Assembly: GCA_902624075.1 (NCBI GenBank) | Contig: CACNWC010000001.1 | Coordinates: 92,120-156,119 of the forward strand | From: an uncultured Pelagibacteraceae bacterium | GTDB lineage: Bacteria; Pseudomonadota; Alphaproteobacteria; Pelagibacterales; Pelagibacteraceae | Reading direction: 5' to 3' | DNA: 64,000 nt | Part shown: positions 52,929 to 60,983 of the stretch, piece after piece | Layout: each line of letters begins with the position of its first letter | How positions within the stretch are numbered: the stretch's first letter is position 1 | The notes under the pieces: model-generated | Databases searched by the model: none | The model's input: the letters and a program-made list of their open reading frames with translations, nothing else | What the model was told of the DNA's origin: nothing | Translations under genes and position numbers: made by a program

Positions 52929-53690
52929 ATGGAATTTGATAAAAAAGGAATACTTGCAAGAGCAAAAGCAGCTGCTCAAGAAACTTCAGTAACTGATGAA
53001 GGTTTAAGAGCTTACATGCTTAAAGTTTATAATTACATGGCAACAGGAATATTATTAACAGGTATTGTTGCTCTTTTTACATTTAAAATGTCAGTGGTTA
53101 CAAGTGATTCTGGATCTATAATTGGTTTAACACAGATGGGTAATGCAATTTACATGTCGGGTTTAAAATGGATTGTTATGTTAGCTCCCCTAGGTATTGT
53201 TTTCTATATGAGTTTTGGAATTAATAAAATGAGTGCCTCAAAAGCTCAAACGACTTTTTGGGTTTTCGCAGCCCTAATGGGTTTATCTTTATCTTCAATA
53301 CTATTAGTTTATACAGGATTAAGTGTTACCAGAGTTTTTTTTATATGCTCTGCTACGTTTGGAGCTATGAGTATCTATGGTTATACAACCAAGAGAGATC
53401 TAACTAAGTTTGGTTCTTTTCTAATGATGGGATTAATAGGAATTATTATTGCCTCTTTAGTAAACATTTTTATGAAATCATCCATGATGTATTTTGTCAT
53501 TTCAGTTTTAGGTGTTTTAATTTTTGTAGGTCTTACTGCGTATGATACTCAAAAAATCAAAAATATGTATACAGTTAGTGACAGTGGTGAGATCATGGGC
53601 AAAAAAGCAGTGATGGGTGCTTTAACTCTTTATCTTGATTTCATAAATTTATTTATTATGCTTCTAAGACTTTTTGGTCAAAGAAGATAA
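52929..53690 (+). CDS. Bax inhibitor-1 / YccA family membrane protein
   Basis: 253 aa, seven membrane helices. RAYMLKVYNYMATGILLTGIVALFTF, MSFGINKMSASKAQTTFWVFAALMGLSLSSILLVYTG, GYTTKRDLTKFG and VFVGLTAYDTQKIKNMY are typical, the last with the conserved Asp. The C-terminus LYLDFINLFIMLLRLFGQRR is also typical. Role in bacteria unclear (linked to FtsH and membrane quality control in E. coli). Single-gene transcript; 8 bases from convergent DUF2794 gene. Confidence 0.95.
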   Translation: MEFDKKGILARAKAAAQETSVTDEGLRAYMLKVYNYMATGILLTGIVALFTFKMSVVTSDSGSIIGLTQMGNAIYMSGLKWIVMLAPLGIVFYMSFGINKMSASKAQTTFWVFAALMGLSLSSILLVYTGLSVTRVFFICSATFGAMSIYGYTTKRDLTKFGSFLMMGLIGIIIASLVNIFMKSSMMYFVISVLGVLIFVGLTAYDTQKIKNMYTVSDSGEIMGKKAVMGALTLYLDFINLFIMLLRLFGQRR

Positions 53691-53698
53691 TTATATTT

Positions 53699-54040
53699 TC
53701 AAAGCTTTTTCCAATTAGTATTTTTTAAAAGTTCACTTAAGTCAAATGAGTTCTTTAATATGTTTCCATTGGTATCAGTTATTAAATACTTAAGATTTTT
53801 GTTTTTTGGTTTAAAATTTTTACATATTTTATAGAGTTCATTTTCAGCAGTATTTTTAAAAACACTAAAGCCTACCTGTTTGCTTGATATATTAAGTCCA
53901 TAATCTTTCCAAGAACCCTCAGAAACCATTTTTGCATATAAATCTAAAATAACTTTTAGTTCATCTTTTTCAAAAAAATGTTTATTTTCTATTTTTTTAT
54001 CTTGAATATTATTTACTACTAATCGTAAGTTATTTTTCAT
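53699..54040 (-). CDS. DUF2794 protein
   Basis: 113 aa. FFEKDELKVILDLYAKMVSEGSWKDYGLNISSKQVGFSVFKNTAENELYKICKNF is the DUF2794 core. The family is essentially alphaproteobacterial, supporting the taxonomic call. Function unknown. It overlaps yciB by 11 bases. Confidence 0.88.
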   Translation of the reverse strand: MKNNLRLVVNNIQDKKIENKHFFEKDELKVILDLYAKMVSEGSWKDYGLNISSKQVGFSVFKNTAENELYKICKNFKPKNKNLKYLITDTNGNILKNSFDLSELLKNTNWKKL

Positions 54041-54584
54041 CAGTTTTATATTTGTTAATCAATCCTATTTGAAAACCTGTAAAAATAAAAGTAATAGGTA
54101 ATAAACCCCAAACTTTGAAATTTACCCATAATTCTTCCGATTGTGTTCTCCACACAAGTTCATTTAATATTGCAAGGCTAAAGAAGAAATATATCCATCT
54201 TCTATTCAAAATTTCCCAACCTTCATCAGTTAAAGAAATTGATTTACCCATTAATTTTTTTAGAACAGGTTCATTTGTAAAATATTTTCCGAATACTAAA
54301 GCTAAGCCAAATAAAATATTTATTATTGTAGGTTTAATATAAATAAATATTGGATTATCGAAATAAATTGTTAGTCCTCCAAAAAAAGTAATTAATATTC
54401 CACTAATTAAGGGAATTTTTGGAATTTTTTTTTCTAAAAACCACATTACTCCTAATGCTATTATTGTCGCAATTATAAAAGGAGGTATAGCAACCTTTAA
54501 ATCTTTATCACTATCGTAATAGTAGTAAAAAAAAATTACCAAAGGCCCAAAATCACAGAGAAACTTTAAAAAGGATTTATTCAC
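54030..54584 (-). CDS. yciB: YciB/IspA-type septation-associated membrane protein
   Basis: 184 aa, about six membrane segments. FLKFLCDFGPLVIFFYYYYDSDKDLKVAIPPFIIATIIALG at the N-terminus, KPTIINILFGLALVFGKYFTNEPVLKKLMGKSISLTDEGWEILNRRWIYFFFSLAILNELVWRTQSEELWVNFKVWG matches the family (read in short pieces). Involved in cell-envelope integrity in other bacteria. Divergent from hspQ, 88 bases. Confidence 0.93.
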   Translation of the reverse strand: MNKSFLKFLCDFGPLVIFFYYYYDSDKDLKVAIPPFIIATIIALGVMWFLEKKIPKIPLISGILITFFGGLTIYFDNPIFIYIKPTIINILFGLALVFGKYFTNEPVLKKLMGKSISLTDEGWEILNRRWIYFFFSLAILNELVWRTQSEELWVNFKVWGLLPITFIFTGFQIGLINKYKTDEK

Positions 54585-54672
54585 TTTAAAGATATTAACA
54601 TAAATAATTTTTTAACAAAAATTATAAATTTTTCTTATTGATTTTTATTTTTAAATACCCATACTAAAATAA

Positions 54673-54993
54673 ATGGCAATTCAAAAAGCTAAATTCTCAA
54701 TTGGAGATATAGTCAAACATAAACATTTCGAGTTCAGAGGTGTTATTTATGATGTTGACTTTGAATTTAACAATTCTGAAGAATGGTATCAATCTATCCC
54801 GAAAAATGTGAGACCAAGGAAGAATCAACCATTCTATCATTTATTAGCTGAAAATGATGAAATTACATATGAGGCATATGTTTCAGAACAAAATTTATTA
54901 ATTGATGACTCTGATGAACCAATAAAACACCCTCTTATAGAGGAAATTTTTTCAGGCAAAAAAGGCTCAAGTTATTTTAAGCAATCTAACTAG
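54673..54993 (+). CDS. hspQ: heat-shock protein HspQ
   Basis: 106 aa, YccV-like domain: AKFSIGDIVKHKHFEFRGVIYDVDFEF, NNSEEWYQSIPKNVRPRKNQPFYHLL, and ITYEAYVSEQNLLIDDSDEPIKHP. HspQ is an adaptor that modulates Lon protease and was first called a hemimethylated-DNA binding protein. A long stem-loop follows 66 bases after its stop. Confidence 0.92.
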   Translation: MAIQKAKFSIGDIVKHKHFEFRGVIYDVDFEFNNSEEWYQSIPKNVRPRKNQPFYHLLAENDEITYEAYVSEQNLLIDDSDEPIKHPLIEEIFSGKKGSSYFKQSN

Positions 54994-55059
54994 ATATCAT
55001 TTTTTAAACACATTTAGCTCAAATCTTAGACACACCAGAGATCTAAATTAATGTTAATT

Positions 55060-55122
55060 CTGATCAAGGATGTAAATTATTTACCCTTCGTTCTTGTTAT
55101 CTCCCTCTACATTCTTGATCGG
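55060..55122 (+). ncRNA. long stem-loop, candidate small RNA or terminator after hspQ
   Basis: Arms CTGATCAAGGATGTA (55060-55074) and TACATTCTTGATCGG (55108-55122) pair over 15 consecutive positions on the plus strand. Two G-U pairs would be A-C mismatches if read from the minus strand, so the plus strand is the RNA. The 33-base loop contains the pyrimidine-rich TCTCCCTC and is followed by ATAATTTTT. The loop is too long for a plain terminator. Lies in the 184-base hspQ-ccmC gap. Function not known. Confidence 0.5.
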
Positions 55123-55177
55123 ATAATTTTTCACATTAATTTAAATAAATTTCATATTAAGGTATAAATAAAATTGT

Positions 55178-55885
55178 ATGTTTAAATATTTTGAACCAAA
55201 TAAAATTTTCTCAGTAACATCTAAAGCACCAAAGTATGTACTAATATTATTCATAATTGTTTTGACTATAGGTTTAACTGAGTCCTTGATATTTTCTCCT
55301 GAAGATTACTTACAGAGTCATTCAGTGAGAATAATGTATGTGCATGTTCCAGCGGCATGGATTACTCTCGGGATTTTTTCTACAATTACTTTTTTATCTG
55401 TAGTTGGATATATTTTTAGATTAAAAAATTTTTTTTTGATTTCTAAAAGTTTAGCTCCTTCAGGACTTATTTTTAATATTATAGCATTAGTAACAGGTTC
55501 AATCTGGGGGAAACCAACCTGGGGAACGTGGTGGGCATGGGATGCAAGAATTACCTCAATGTTAATTCTTTTATTATTTTATATAATGTATTTGTTAGCT
55601 TGGAGAATATATGAAAACAATAATCAGGTATTCAAAATAACTTCAATAATTACAATTTTTGGAATAATAAATGTCCCAATAATAAAATATTCAGTTGATT
55701 GGTGGAATACATTACATCAACCAGCTTCAATCAATATTTTATCAAAGTCTACTATTCATGAGTCTATGCTTATACCATTAATGATAATGACTGCGGCATT
55801 TACACTATTTTCACTATTAATTTTTTTAATGAAATATAATACAGAACTGATAAAGATTAAAAATAAAGGTTTAGATAGATTATGA
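55178..55885 (+). CDS. ccmC: haem exporter / cytochrome c maturation protein CcmC
   Basis: Delivers haem to CcmE in the periplasm. 235 aa, six helices. The haem-binding WGKPTWGTWWAWDARITSML (WWD motif) is near residue 115; periplasmic His in HSVRIMYVHVPAAWITLG and STIHESMLIPL. First gene of the ccmC-D-E-F-G-H run, all on the plus strand, overlapping ccmD by 4 bases. ccmA and ccmB are not in the window. Confidence 0.96.
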   Translation: MFKYFEPNKIFSVTSKAPKYVLILFIIVLTIGLTESLIFSPEDYLQSHSVRIMYVHVPAAWITLGIFSTITFLSVVGYIFRLKNFFLISKSLAPSGLIFNIIALVTGSIWGKPTWGTWWAWDARITSMLILLLFYIMYLLAWRIYENNNQVFKITSIITIFGIINVPIIKYSVDWWNTLHQPASINILSKSTIHESMLIPLMIMTAAFTLFSLLIFLMKYNTELIKIKNKGLDRL

Positions 55886-56109
55886 TAACAAACATACTTT
55901 TTATGAACGGATATGGACTTTATGTTTGGTCTGCATTTACGTTTACTCTTTTTAGCTTTGCTTTACTTTATATAATAATAAAAATTCAGTTTATAAAAGA
56001 AAAGAAAAAATTCATAGCTAAATATGGAACTTTAAATCCAAAAAGAGCATCCTTTGCAAAATCACAAAGTATTATTAAAGATATATTATCTAATACGTCA
56101 AATATTTAA
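55882..56109 (+). CDS. ccmD: CcmD-like small haem-export protein
   Basis: 75 aa with one membrane helix (YGLYVWSAFTFTLFSFALLYIIIKI) and a basic cytoplasmic tail. The G-Y-x-x-Y-V-W-x-A-F/Y-x-x-T opening is the CcmD signature. Position between ccmC and ccmE confirms the call. It stabilises the CcmC-CcmE complex in E. coli. Confidence 0.88.
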   Translation: MITNILFMNGYGLYVWSAFTFTLFSFALLYIIIKIQFIKEKKKFIAKYGTLNPKRASFAKSQSIIKDILSNTSNI

Positions 56110-56119
56110 ACTTTAAGCC

Positions 56120-56539
56120 ATGTATGGTAAAAAAGTTAAATTAAGATTTTTTTTTATAATATCAATTATAATTGTCTTAGTTTTATCTGTCTTTCTTATT
56201 CTAAAATCACTTGAGGAGAATGTAGTATATTTTCAATCACCGTCCGAAATAAATAAATTTAGTGAATTTGAAAAAAAAAAGATAAGAATTGGAGGAATGG
56301 TAAAAGAAGATTCTATTAAAGCTAATTCGAATGAAATCAGTTTTGTGATTACTGATTTTAAAAATGAAATAAATGTAGTCTATTCTGGTGTGGTGCCAAA
56401 TCTTTTTGAAGAAGGCAAGGGAGTTGTTGCTGAAGGATTTTTAAAGGATAAAAATTTTTTTTTAGCATCAAAAATTTTGGCAAAACATGATGAAAACTAT
56501 ATGCCACCTGAAGTAAAGGCTGCATTGGGGGAGAACTAA
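56120..56539 (+). CDS. ccmE: cytochrome c maturation haem chaperone CcmE
   Basis: 139 aa, N-terminal membrane anchor ([19 protein letters not shown]) and OB-fold: [41 protein letters not shown], and the haem-binding [12 protein letters not shown] with the covalent His. Complete. 3 bases before the ccmF start. Confidence 0.96.
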   Translation: MYGKKVKLRFFFIISIIIVLVLSVFLILKSLEENVVYFQSPSEINKFSEFEKKKIRIGGMVKEDSIKANSNEISFVITDFKNEINVVYSGVVPNLFEEGKGVVAEGFLKDKNFFLASKILAKHDENYMPPEVKAALGEN

Positions 56540-56542
56540 GTT

Positions 56543-58420
56543 TTGGCAAGCCTAATTGGATACTATTCTCTTATAGTTGGTGGATTTTTATCTTTTTTTA
56601 TAATTATTTTTTCTGTAAAAAATTTTAAAAGTTCTGAAACACTTGATAATAGAATTATCTTTTTTTCTTTTCTTCAATTACTTTTGGTTTTTATAAGTTT
56701 TTTGGGACTTATAATTTCTTTTATTAATTCTGATTTTAGTAATGAGACTGTTTTTAATCATTCACATACCACGAAACCATTACTATATAAAATTGCTGGA
56801 ACATGGGGCAATCATGAAGGAAGCTTATTATTGTGGTTACTTGTACTGACATTATTCATTTTTTTATTTATTTTAAAATCGAAAAAACAACCAACAAAGT
56901 ACGTAATTTTAACTTTACTATTTCAACAAATAATAATTGTTGGATTTTTCATTTTTATATTAAAAACATCCAGTCCATTTAATTATATATTTCCAGTTCC
57001 CAAAGAGGGTCTTGGTCTTAATCCAATATTACAAGATCCAGCTTTGGCTATTCATCCTCCAATTTTATATTTAGGATATGTTGGCTCCTCGATTATTTTT
57101 TCCTCAACTCTTTCTGCGGTAACTTTAAATTACATAACAAAAAAATGGGCTTCTCATATTAAACAGTGGGTTTTAATTTCCTGGATTTTTTTAACTTTAG
57201 GAATTCTTCTTGGATCGATTTGGGCTTACTATGAGTTAGGCTGGGGTGGATTTTGGTTTTGGGATCCAGTTGAAAATGTATCTTTAATGCCCTGGCTTGC
57301 ACTGACCACATTAATACATTGTATTTTAGTTTTAGAAAAAAGATCGTTTTTAACCTCCTGGGTAGTCATTTTATCTATTTCAACATTTACTTTGAGCATG
57401 AGTGGTACTTTTTTAGTAAGATCTGGAATATTAAATTCAGTTCATACTTTCGCAAATGATCCTGAGAGAGGATTATATATTTTACTTTTTTTATTTTCAC
57501 TTATTTTTTTATCTTTATTTATTTTCTTTTTTTTTCATAAACAAAATGAAAATTTTAAAATTTCTTTATCTTTTTTAAGCAAAGAAACATTTATTTTGAT
57601 AAACAATTGGTTTATGATGTATTTTCTTTCAGTAGTTTTAATTGGAACAATTTACCCAATATTCCTAGAAGTTATTTTATCGGAAAAAATATCTGTTGGA
57701 CCACCATTTTACCATAAATTGATTGTTCCATTTTTGATTCCTTTTTTATTTTTTATGACCATAGGGCCAAAGTTAAAGTGGATGAAATCAGATTTATCAA
57801 AAAAAATTAATTTAATTGTATTTTTTATAATTTCTCTTTTAGTTGCATCTTTAATAGTAAAAAATTTAAAAATTGAATTCTTATTAAATACTATCTTGAT
57901 CACATTTTCGTTTTACTTATTTTTTGTCACGCTTAGTGATTTCGTAAGTAAAAAATACAAAAATTTACCTCAAAATATTGCACATTTTGGATTTAGTTTA
58001 TTCATAATTAGTATCTTATTTAATAATATTTTTACAACCGAAATAATAACAAATTTAAAAGTTGGCGAAAAATTTGAGTCTGAAAATTATAAAATAAAAT
58101 TTGAGAATTTATATCAAAAAGATAAAAAAAACTTTAAATCAATAATAGGTAAATTTAAAATAGAAAATTCTCAAGGTGATGTTGAAATTATGGAACCAGA
58201 ATTGAGAATTTATAATCAGCCCAACATTTCCACGAGCGAGGCAGATATAAGAACCAACTTATTGTCAGATAAATTTATAACTATGAATATTGTTCAAAAT
58301 CAGGAATATTTTAATATAAGATATCAAACTAAACCATTCATGATGTGGATTTGGTTGTCGGTTTTATTAATTACCATAAGTGGATTTGTAAGTTTTTTTA
58401 AAAAAAAATATGAAAATTAG
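56543..58420 (+). CDS. ccmF: cytochrome c haem lyase subunit CcmF
   Basis: Ligates haem to apocytochrome c. 625 aa, TTG start (MASLIGYYSLIVGGFLS), many helices. KIAGTWGNHEGSLLLWLLVL, QDPALAIHPPILYLGYVG, and the WWD motif ELGWGGFWFWDPVENVSLMPW near residue 230; FLVRSGILNSVHTFANDPERG contains another haem-ligand His. C-terminal periplasmic domain ~490-600. It overlaps ccmG by 11 bases. Confidence 0.96.
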   Translation: MASLIGYYSLIVGGFLSFFIIIFSVKNFKSSETLDNRIIFFSFLQLLLVFISFLGLIISFINSDFSNETVFNHSHTTKPLLYKIAGTWGNHEGSLLLWLLVLTLFIFLFILKSKKQPTKYVILTLLFQQIIIVGFFIFILKTSSPFNYIFPVPKEGLGLNPILQDPALAIHPPILYLGYVGSSIIFSSTLSAVTLNYITKKWASHIKQWVLISWIFLTLGILLGSIWAYYELGWGGFWFWDPVENVSLMPWLALTTLIHCILVLEKRSFLTSWVVILSISTFTLSMSGTFLVRSGILNSVHTFANDPERGLYILLFLFSLIFLSLFIFFFFHKQNENFKISLSFLSKETFILINNWFMMYFLSVVLIGTIYPIFLEVILSEKISVGPPFYHKLIVPFLIPFLFFMTIGPKLKWMKSDLSKKINLIVFFIISLLVASLIVKNLKIEFLLNTILITFSFYLFFVTLSDFVSKKYKNLPQNIAHFGFSLFIISILFNNIFTTEIITNLKVGEKFESENYKIKFENLYQKDKKNFKSIIGKFKIENSQGDVEIMEPELRIYNQPNISTSEADIRTNLLSDKFITMNIVQNQEYFNIRYQTKPFMMWIWLSVLLITISGFVSFFKKKYEN

Positions 58421-58928
58421 GATTTTTCCCGTATCAATAATTTTTTTATTTATAGTTATTTTTATAGTTTTTTTAAAAGGATTGAAAAATCCAAATATTT
58501 ATAAACCAAAAACTGATGTAAAAAAAAATATTCCATTATTAAATTTTGAACTATTTGAATCAAATAAAAAGATAAATTCTAATGAAATTTTTGTAGATGA
58601 TGAATTTTATTTAATGAACATTTGGTCATCTTGGTGCGCTCCTTGTAGAGATGAACATGTTTTCCTAATTAAATTAAGTAAAGAAAAAAACTTAAAACTT
58701 GTAGGTCTCAACTATAAAGATAATTTTATTAATGCTAAGAATTTTTTAGATGAGCTAAACAATCCTTATGAGATAATAATAACAGATAAAGATGGTTTAG
58801 TAGCAATTGAATGGGGAGCTTATGGAGTTCCAGAAACCTTTTTAATTCATAAAAAAAAAATTATAAAAAAAATCATTGGTCCTTTAAATATTGATTTAGT
58901 TTTAGAAATAAAGGAATTAGTAAAATAA
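58410..58928 (+). CDS. ccmG: thioredoxin-like CcmG/DsbE
   Basis: Membrane-anchored thioredoxin that reduces apocytochrome c. 172 aa. Anchor FPVSIIFLFIVIFIVFLKG; active site NIWSSWCAPCRDEHVFLI (W-C-A-P-C) near residue 75; WGAYGVPETFLIHKKK with the cis-Pro loop. Overlaps the ccmF end and ends one base before ccmH. Confidence 0.95.
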   Translation: MKIRIFPVSIIFLFIVIFIVFLKGLKNPNIYKPKTDVKKNIPLLNFELFESNKKINSNEIFVDDEFYLMNIWSSWCAPCRDEHVFLIKLSKEKNLKLVGLNYKDNFINAKNFLDELNNPYEIIITDKDGLVAIEWGAYGVPETFLIHKKKIIKKIIGPLNIDLVLEIKELVK

Positions 58929-59293
58929 TGAGATTTGTAAATTTATTTTTTGTGATTTTTTTCATTTTTTCATTAAAAGTTTCTTTTGCACAAGAAGGTA
59001 ATTTAAAAAATAAAATAACAAAAAATTTAAGATGTTTAATTTGTCAAGGGCAATCTGTTTATGATTCAGACTCTGAATTTGCAAATAGTGTAAAAATTTT
59101 AGTTGATAAAAAATTAAATGAGGGCTTTTCAGAAAAAGAAATTTATGTTTTTTTAAAGGAAAGATATGGTGAATGGATTTTATATGATCCAGAATTCTCT
59201 AAAATTACTTATTTTCTTTGGTTATTACCTATAATCTTATTCTTAATAGGGGGTGCAATTATTTTAAAAATATTTAATATAAGAAAAAATTAA
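58928..59293 (+). CDS. ccmH: CcmH (CcmL/CycL-type) thiol oxidoreductase subunit
   Basis: 121 aa with signal peptide (FFVIFFIFSLKVSFA), active-site LRCLICQGQSVYDSDSEFANSVKILV (C-x-x-C), KERYGEWILYDPEFSKITY and a C-terminal membrane helix. Works with CcmG and CcmF in haem ligation. No CcmI domain is fused and none follows, so CcmI is elsewhere or absent. Confidence 0.95.
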   Translation: MRFVNLFFVIFFIFSLKVSFAQEGNLKNKITKNLRCLICQGQSVYDSDSEFANSVKILVDKKLNEGFSEKEIYVFLKERYGEWILYDPEFSKITYFLWLLPIILFLIGGAIILKIFNIRKN

Positions 59294-59312
59294 GTATATT
59301 TCATTTTACTTT

Positions 59313-59822
59313 ATGATTAGAATTATTGTTATAGCACTTTTTATTTTAATAAATTGTTTTTCAGTAAATTCCGAAGAGAAAATACTGAATGATAATAATA
59401 CTGAATTTAATGTTTTTTCAGGAATGTTTGATTTTAGTGACGATGGTAAAAGGTCAAGTTTAATTGGTATACAACATAAAAATGAAAATTTAAATCGAGA
59501 TACTTTTTTTGGAAATTTGTCACCCATAACTGGAGCAATGATTACAGCTGATAATGCAACTTATTTTTATACAGGCGTTCAAGCTCATTACAAAATTGGG
59601 GCTTTAAACTTTACTCCAAGCTTTACTCCTGGATATTATAACGAAGGTGATGGAAAAGATTTAGGACATGCACTTGAATTTAAGAGTGAACTACAACTTT
59701 CATTAGAATTACCAAAAGACAGTCAATTAGGTTTTTCATATAACCATTTATCTAACGCGAGTTTAGGTGATAAGAATCCTGGGGCAAATAGTTATATGTT
59801 TAATTTCTTCAAAAAATTTTAA
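59313..59822 (+). CDS. lipid A 3-O-deacylase (PagL) family outer-membrane protein
   Basis: 169 aa with signal peptide (IIVIALFILINCFSVNS) and beta-rich sequence ending in Phe. The catalytic segment GFSYNHLSNASLGDKNPGANSYMFNF holds the H-x-S-N pair and N-P-G of PagL-like enzymes, which remove the 3-O-acyl chain of lipid A. Starts 19 bases after ccmH. Enzyme activity is inferred from the motif. Confidence 0.85.
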   Translation: MIRIIVIALFILINCFSVNSEEKILNDNNTEFNVFSGMFDFSDDGKRSSLIGIQHKNENLNRDTFFGNLSPITGAMITADNATYFYTGVQAHYKIGALNFTPSFTPGYYNEGDGKDLGHALEFKSELQLSLELPKDSQLGFSYNHLSNASLGDKNPGANSYMFNFFKKF

Positions 59823-59831
59823 ATTAAAGTT

Positions 59832-60983
59832 GTGAGATTAAATAATTGTCATAATTTTCATGATTTTAGAAAACTGGCAAAAAAAAAGTTGCCGTCTCCT
59901 ATTTTTCATTACATAGATGGTGCCGCTGATGATGAAATTACTTATAATAGAAACACAAGCTCATTTAATGATGTTGATTTAGTTCCGAACGTGCTTAGAG
60001 GTGTAGAGAATGTAGATTTATCTACTACTATTTTTGGCAAGAAATTAGATTTACCTTTTTATTGTTCACCAACGGCGTTACAAAGACTTTTTCATTATGA
60101 CGGAGAAAGAGCAGTTGGTAAAGCGGCACAAAAATTCAATACTATGTTTGGTGTTTCAGCTTTGGCCACTGTAAGTGTTGAAGAAATATCTTCAATAATT
60201 GATACTCCAAAAATGTTTCAGTTTTATTTTCATAAAGATAGAGGATTGAATGATTCTTGTTTAGAACGTGCTAAAGCTGCAAAATTTGATGTTATGGCTT
60301 TGACAGTAGATACTATTACTGGCGGAAATAGAGAAAGAGACTTAAGGACTGGCTTTACATCACCTCCAAAGCTTACATTGTCAAGTTTATTTAGTTTTGC
60401 CGTAAAACCGATGTGGGGAATAAATTATCTAACAAAAGGAAAATTTGAATTACCTCATCTCCAAGATTATGTAAAAGAAGGGACCAGTACAAACACCTCA
60501 ATTGGAAACTATTTTTCAACAATGTTAGATCAATCTATGAATTGGAAGGATGCTGAAAAACTTTGCTCTCAATGGGGTGGTCATTTTGCTTTAAAAGGAG
60601 TTATGAGTGTTGAAGATGCAAAAAAAGCTGTTGATATTGGATGTACTGGCATCATGGTATCAAATCATGGCGGTAGACAGCTTGATGGTTCTAGATCACC
60701 CTTTGATCAATTGGCTGAAATAGTAGATGCAGTTGGTGATAAGATAGATGTTATTTGTGAAGGAGGTTTTCAAAGAGGAACTCATATGCTTAAGGCATTA
60801 TCACTGGGTGCCAAAGCATGTGCAGGTGGTAGACTTTATCTTTATGCTTTAGCCGCAGCTGGACAGCCAGGTGTTGAAAGAGCATTAGACTTATATAAAA
60901 AAGAACTTGTAAGAGATATGAAACTTATGGGATGTACAAAAATTTCGGATTTGAGCAGAAATAACTTGAGATTTAAAAAATAG
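59832..60983 (+). CDS. FMN-dependent alpha-hydroxyacid oxidase/dehydrogenase, copy 1
   Basis: 383-aa (beta/alpha)8 flavoenzyme of the lactate dehydrogenase/glycolate oxidase family, GTG start. LPSPIFHYIDGAADDEITY, FSPTAL-type loop (YCSPTALQRLFHYDG), FQFYFHKDR, VDTITGGNRERDLRTGF, catalytic His in MVSNHGGRQLDGSRSPFDQL. The phosphate-loop region reads CEGGFQRGTHMLKAL, where copy 2 and most members have DGG(I/V)RRG. Tandem with a ~60% identical copy starting at its last base. Likely oxidises L-lactate or a related 2-hydroxyacid. Confidence 0.88.
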   Translation: MRLNNCHNFHDFRKLAKKKLPSPIFHYIDGAADDEITYNRNTSSFNDVDLVPNVLRGVENVDLSTTIFGKKLDLPFYCSPTALQRLFHYDGERAVGKAAQKFNTMFGVSALATVSVEEISSIIDTPKMFQFYFHKDRGLNDSCLERAKAAKFDVMALTVDTITGGNRERDLRTGFTSPPKLTLSSLFSFAVKPMWGINYLTKGKFELPHLQDYVKEGTSTNTSIGNYFSTMLDQSMNWKDAEKLCSQWGGHFALKGVMSVEDAKKAVDIGCTGIMVSNHGGRQLDGSRSPFDQLAEIVDAVGDKIDVICEGGFQRGTHMLKALSLGAKACAGGRLYLYALAAAGQPGVERALDLYKKELVRDMKLMGCTKISDLSRNNLRFKK

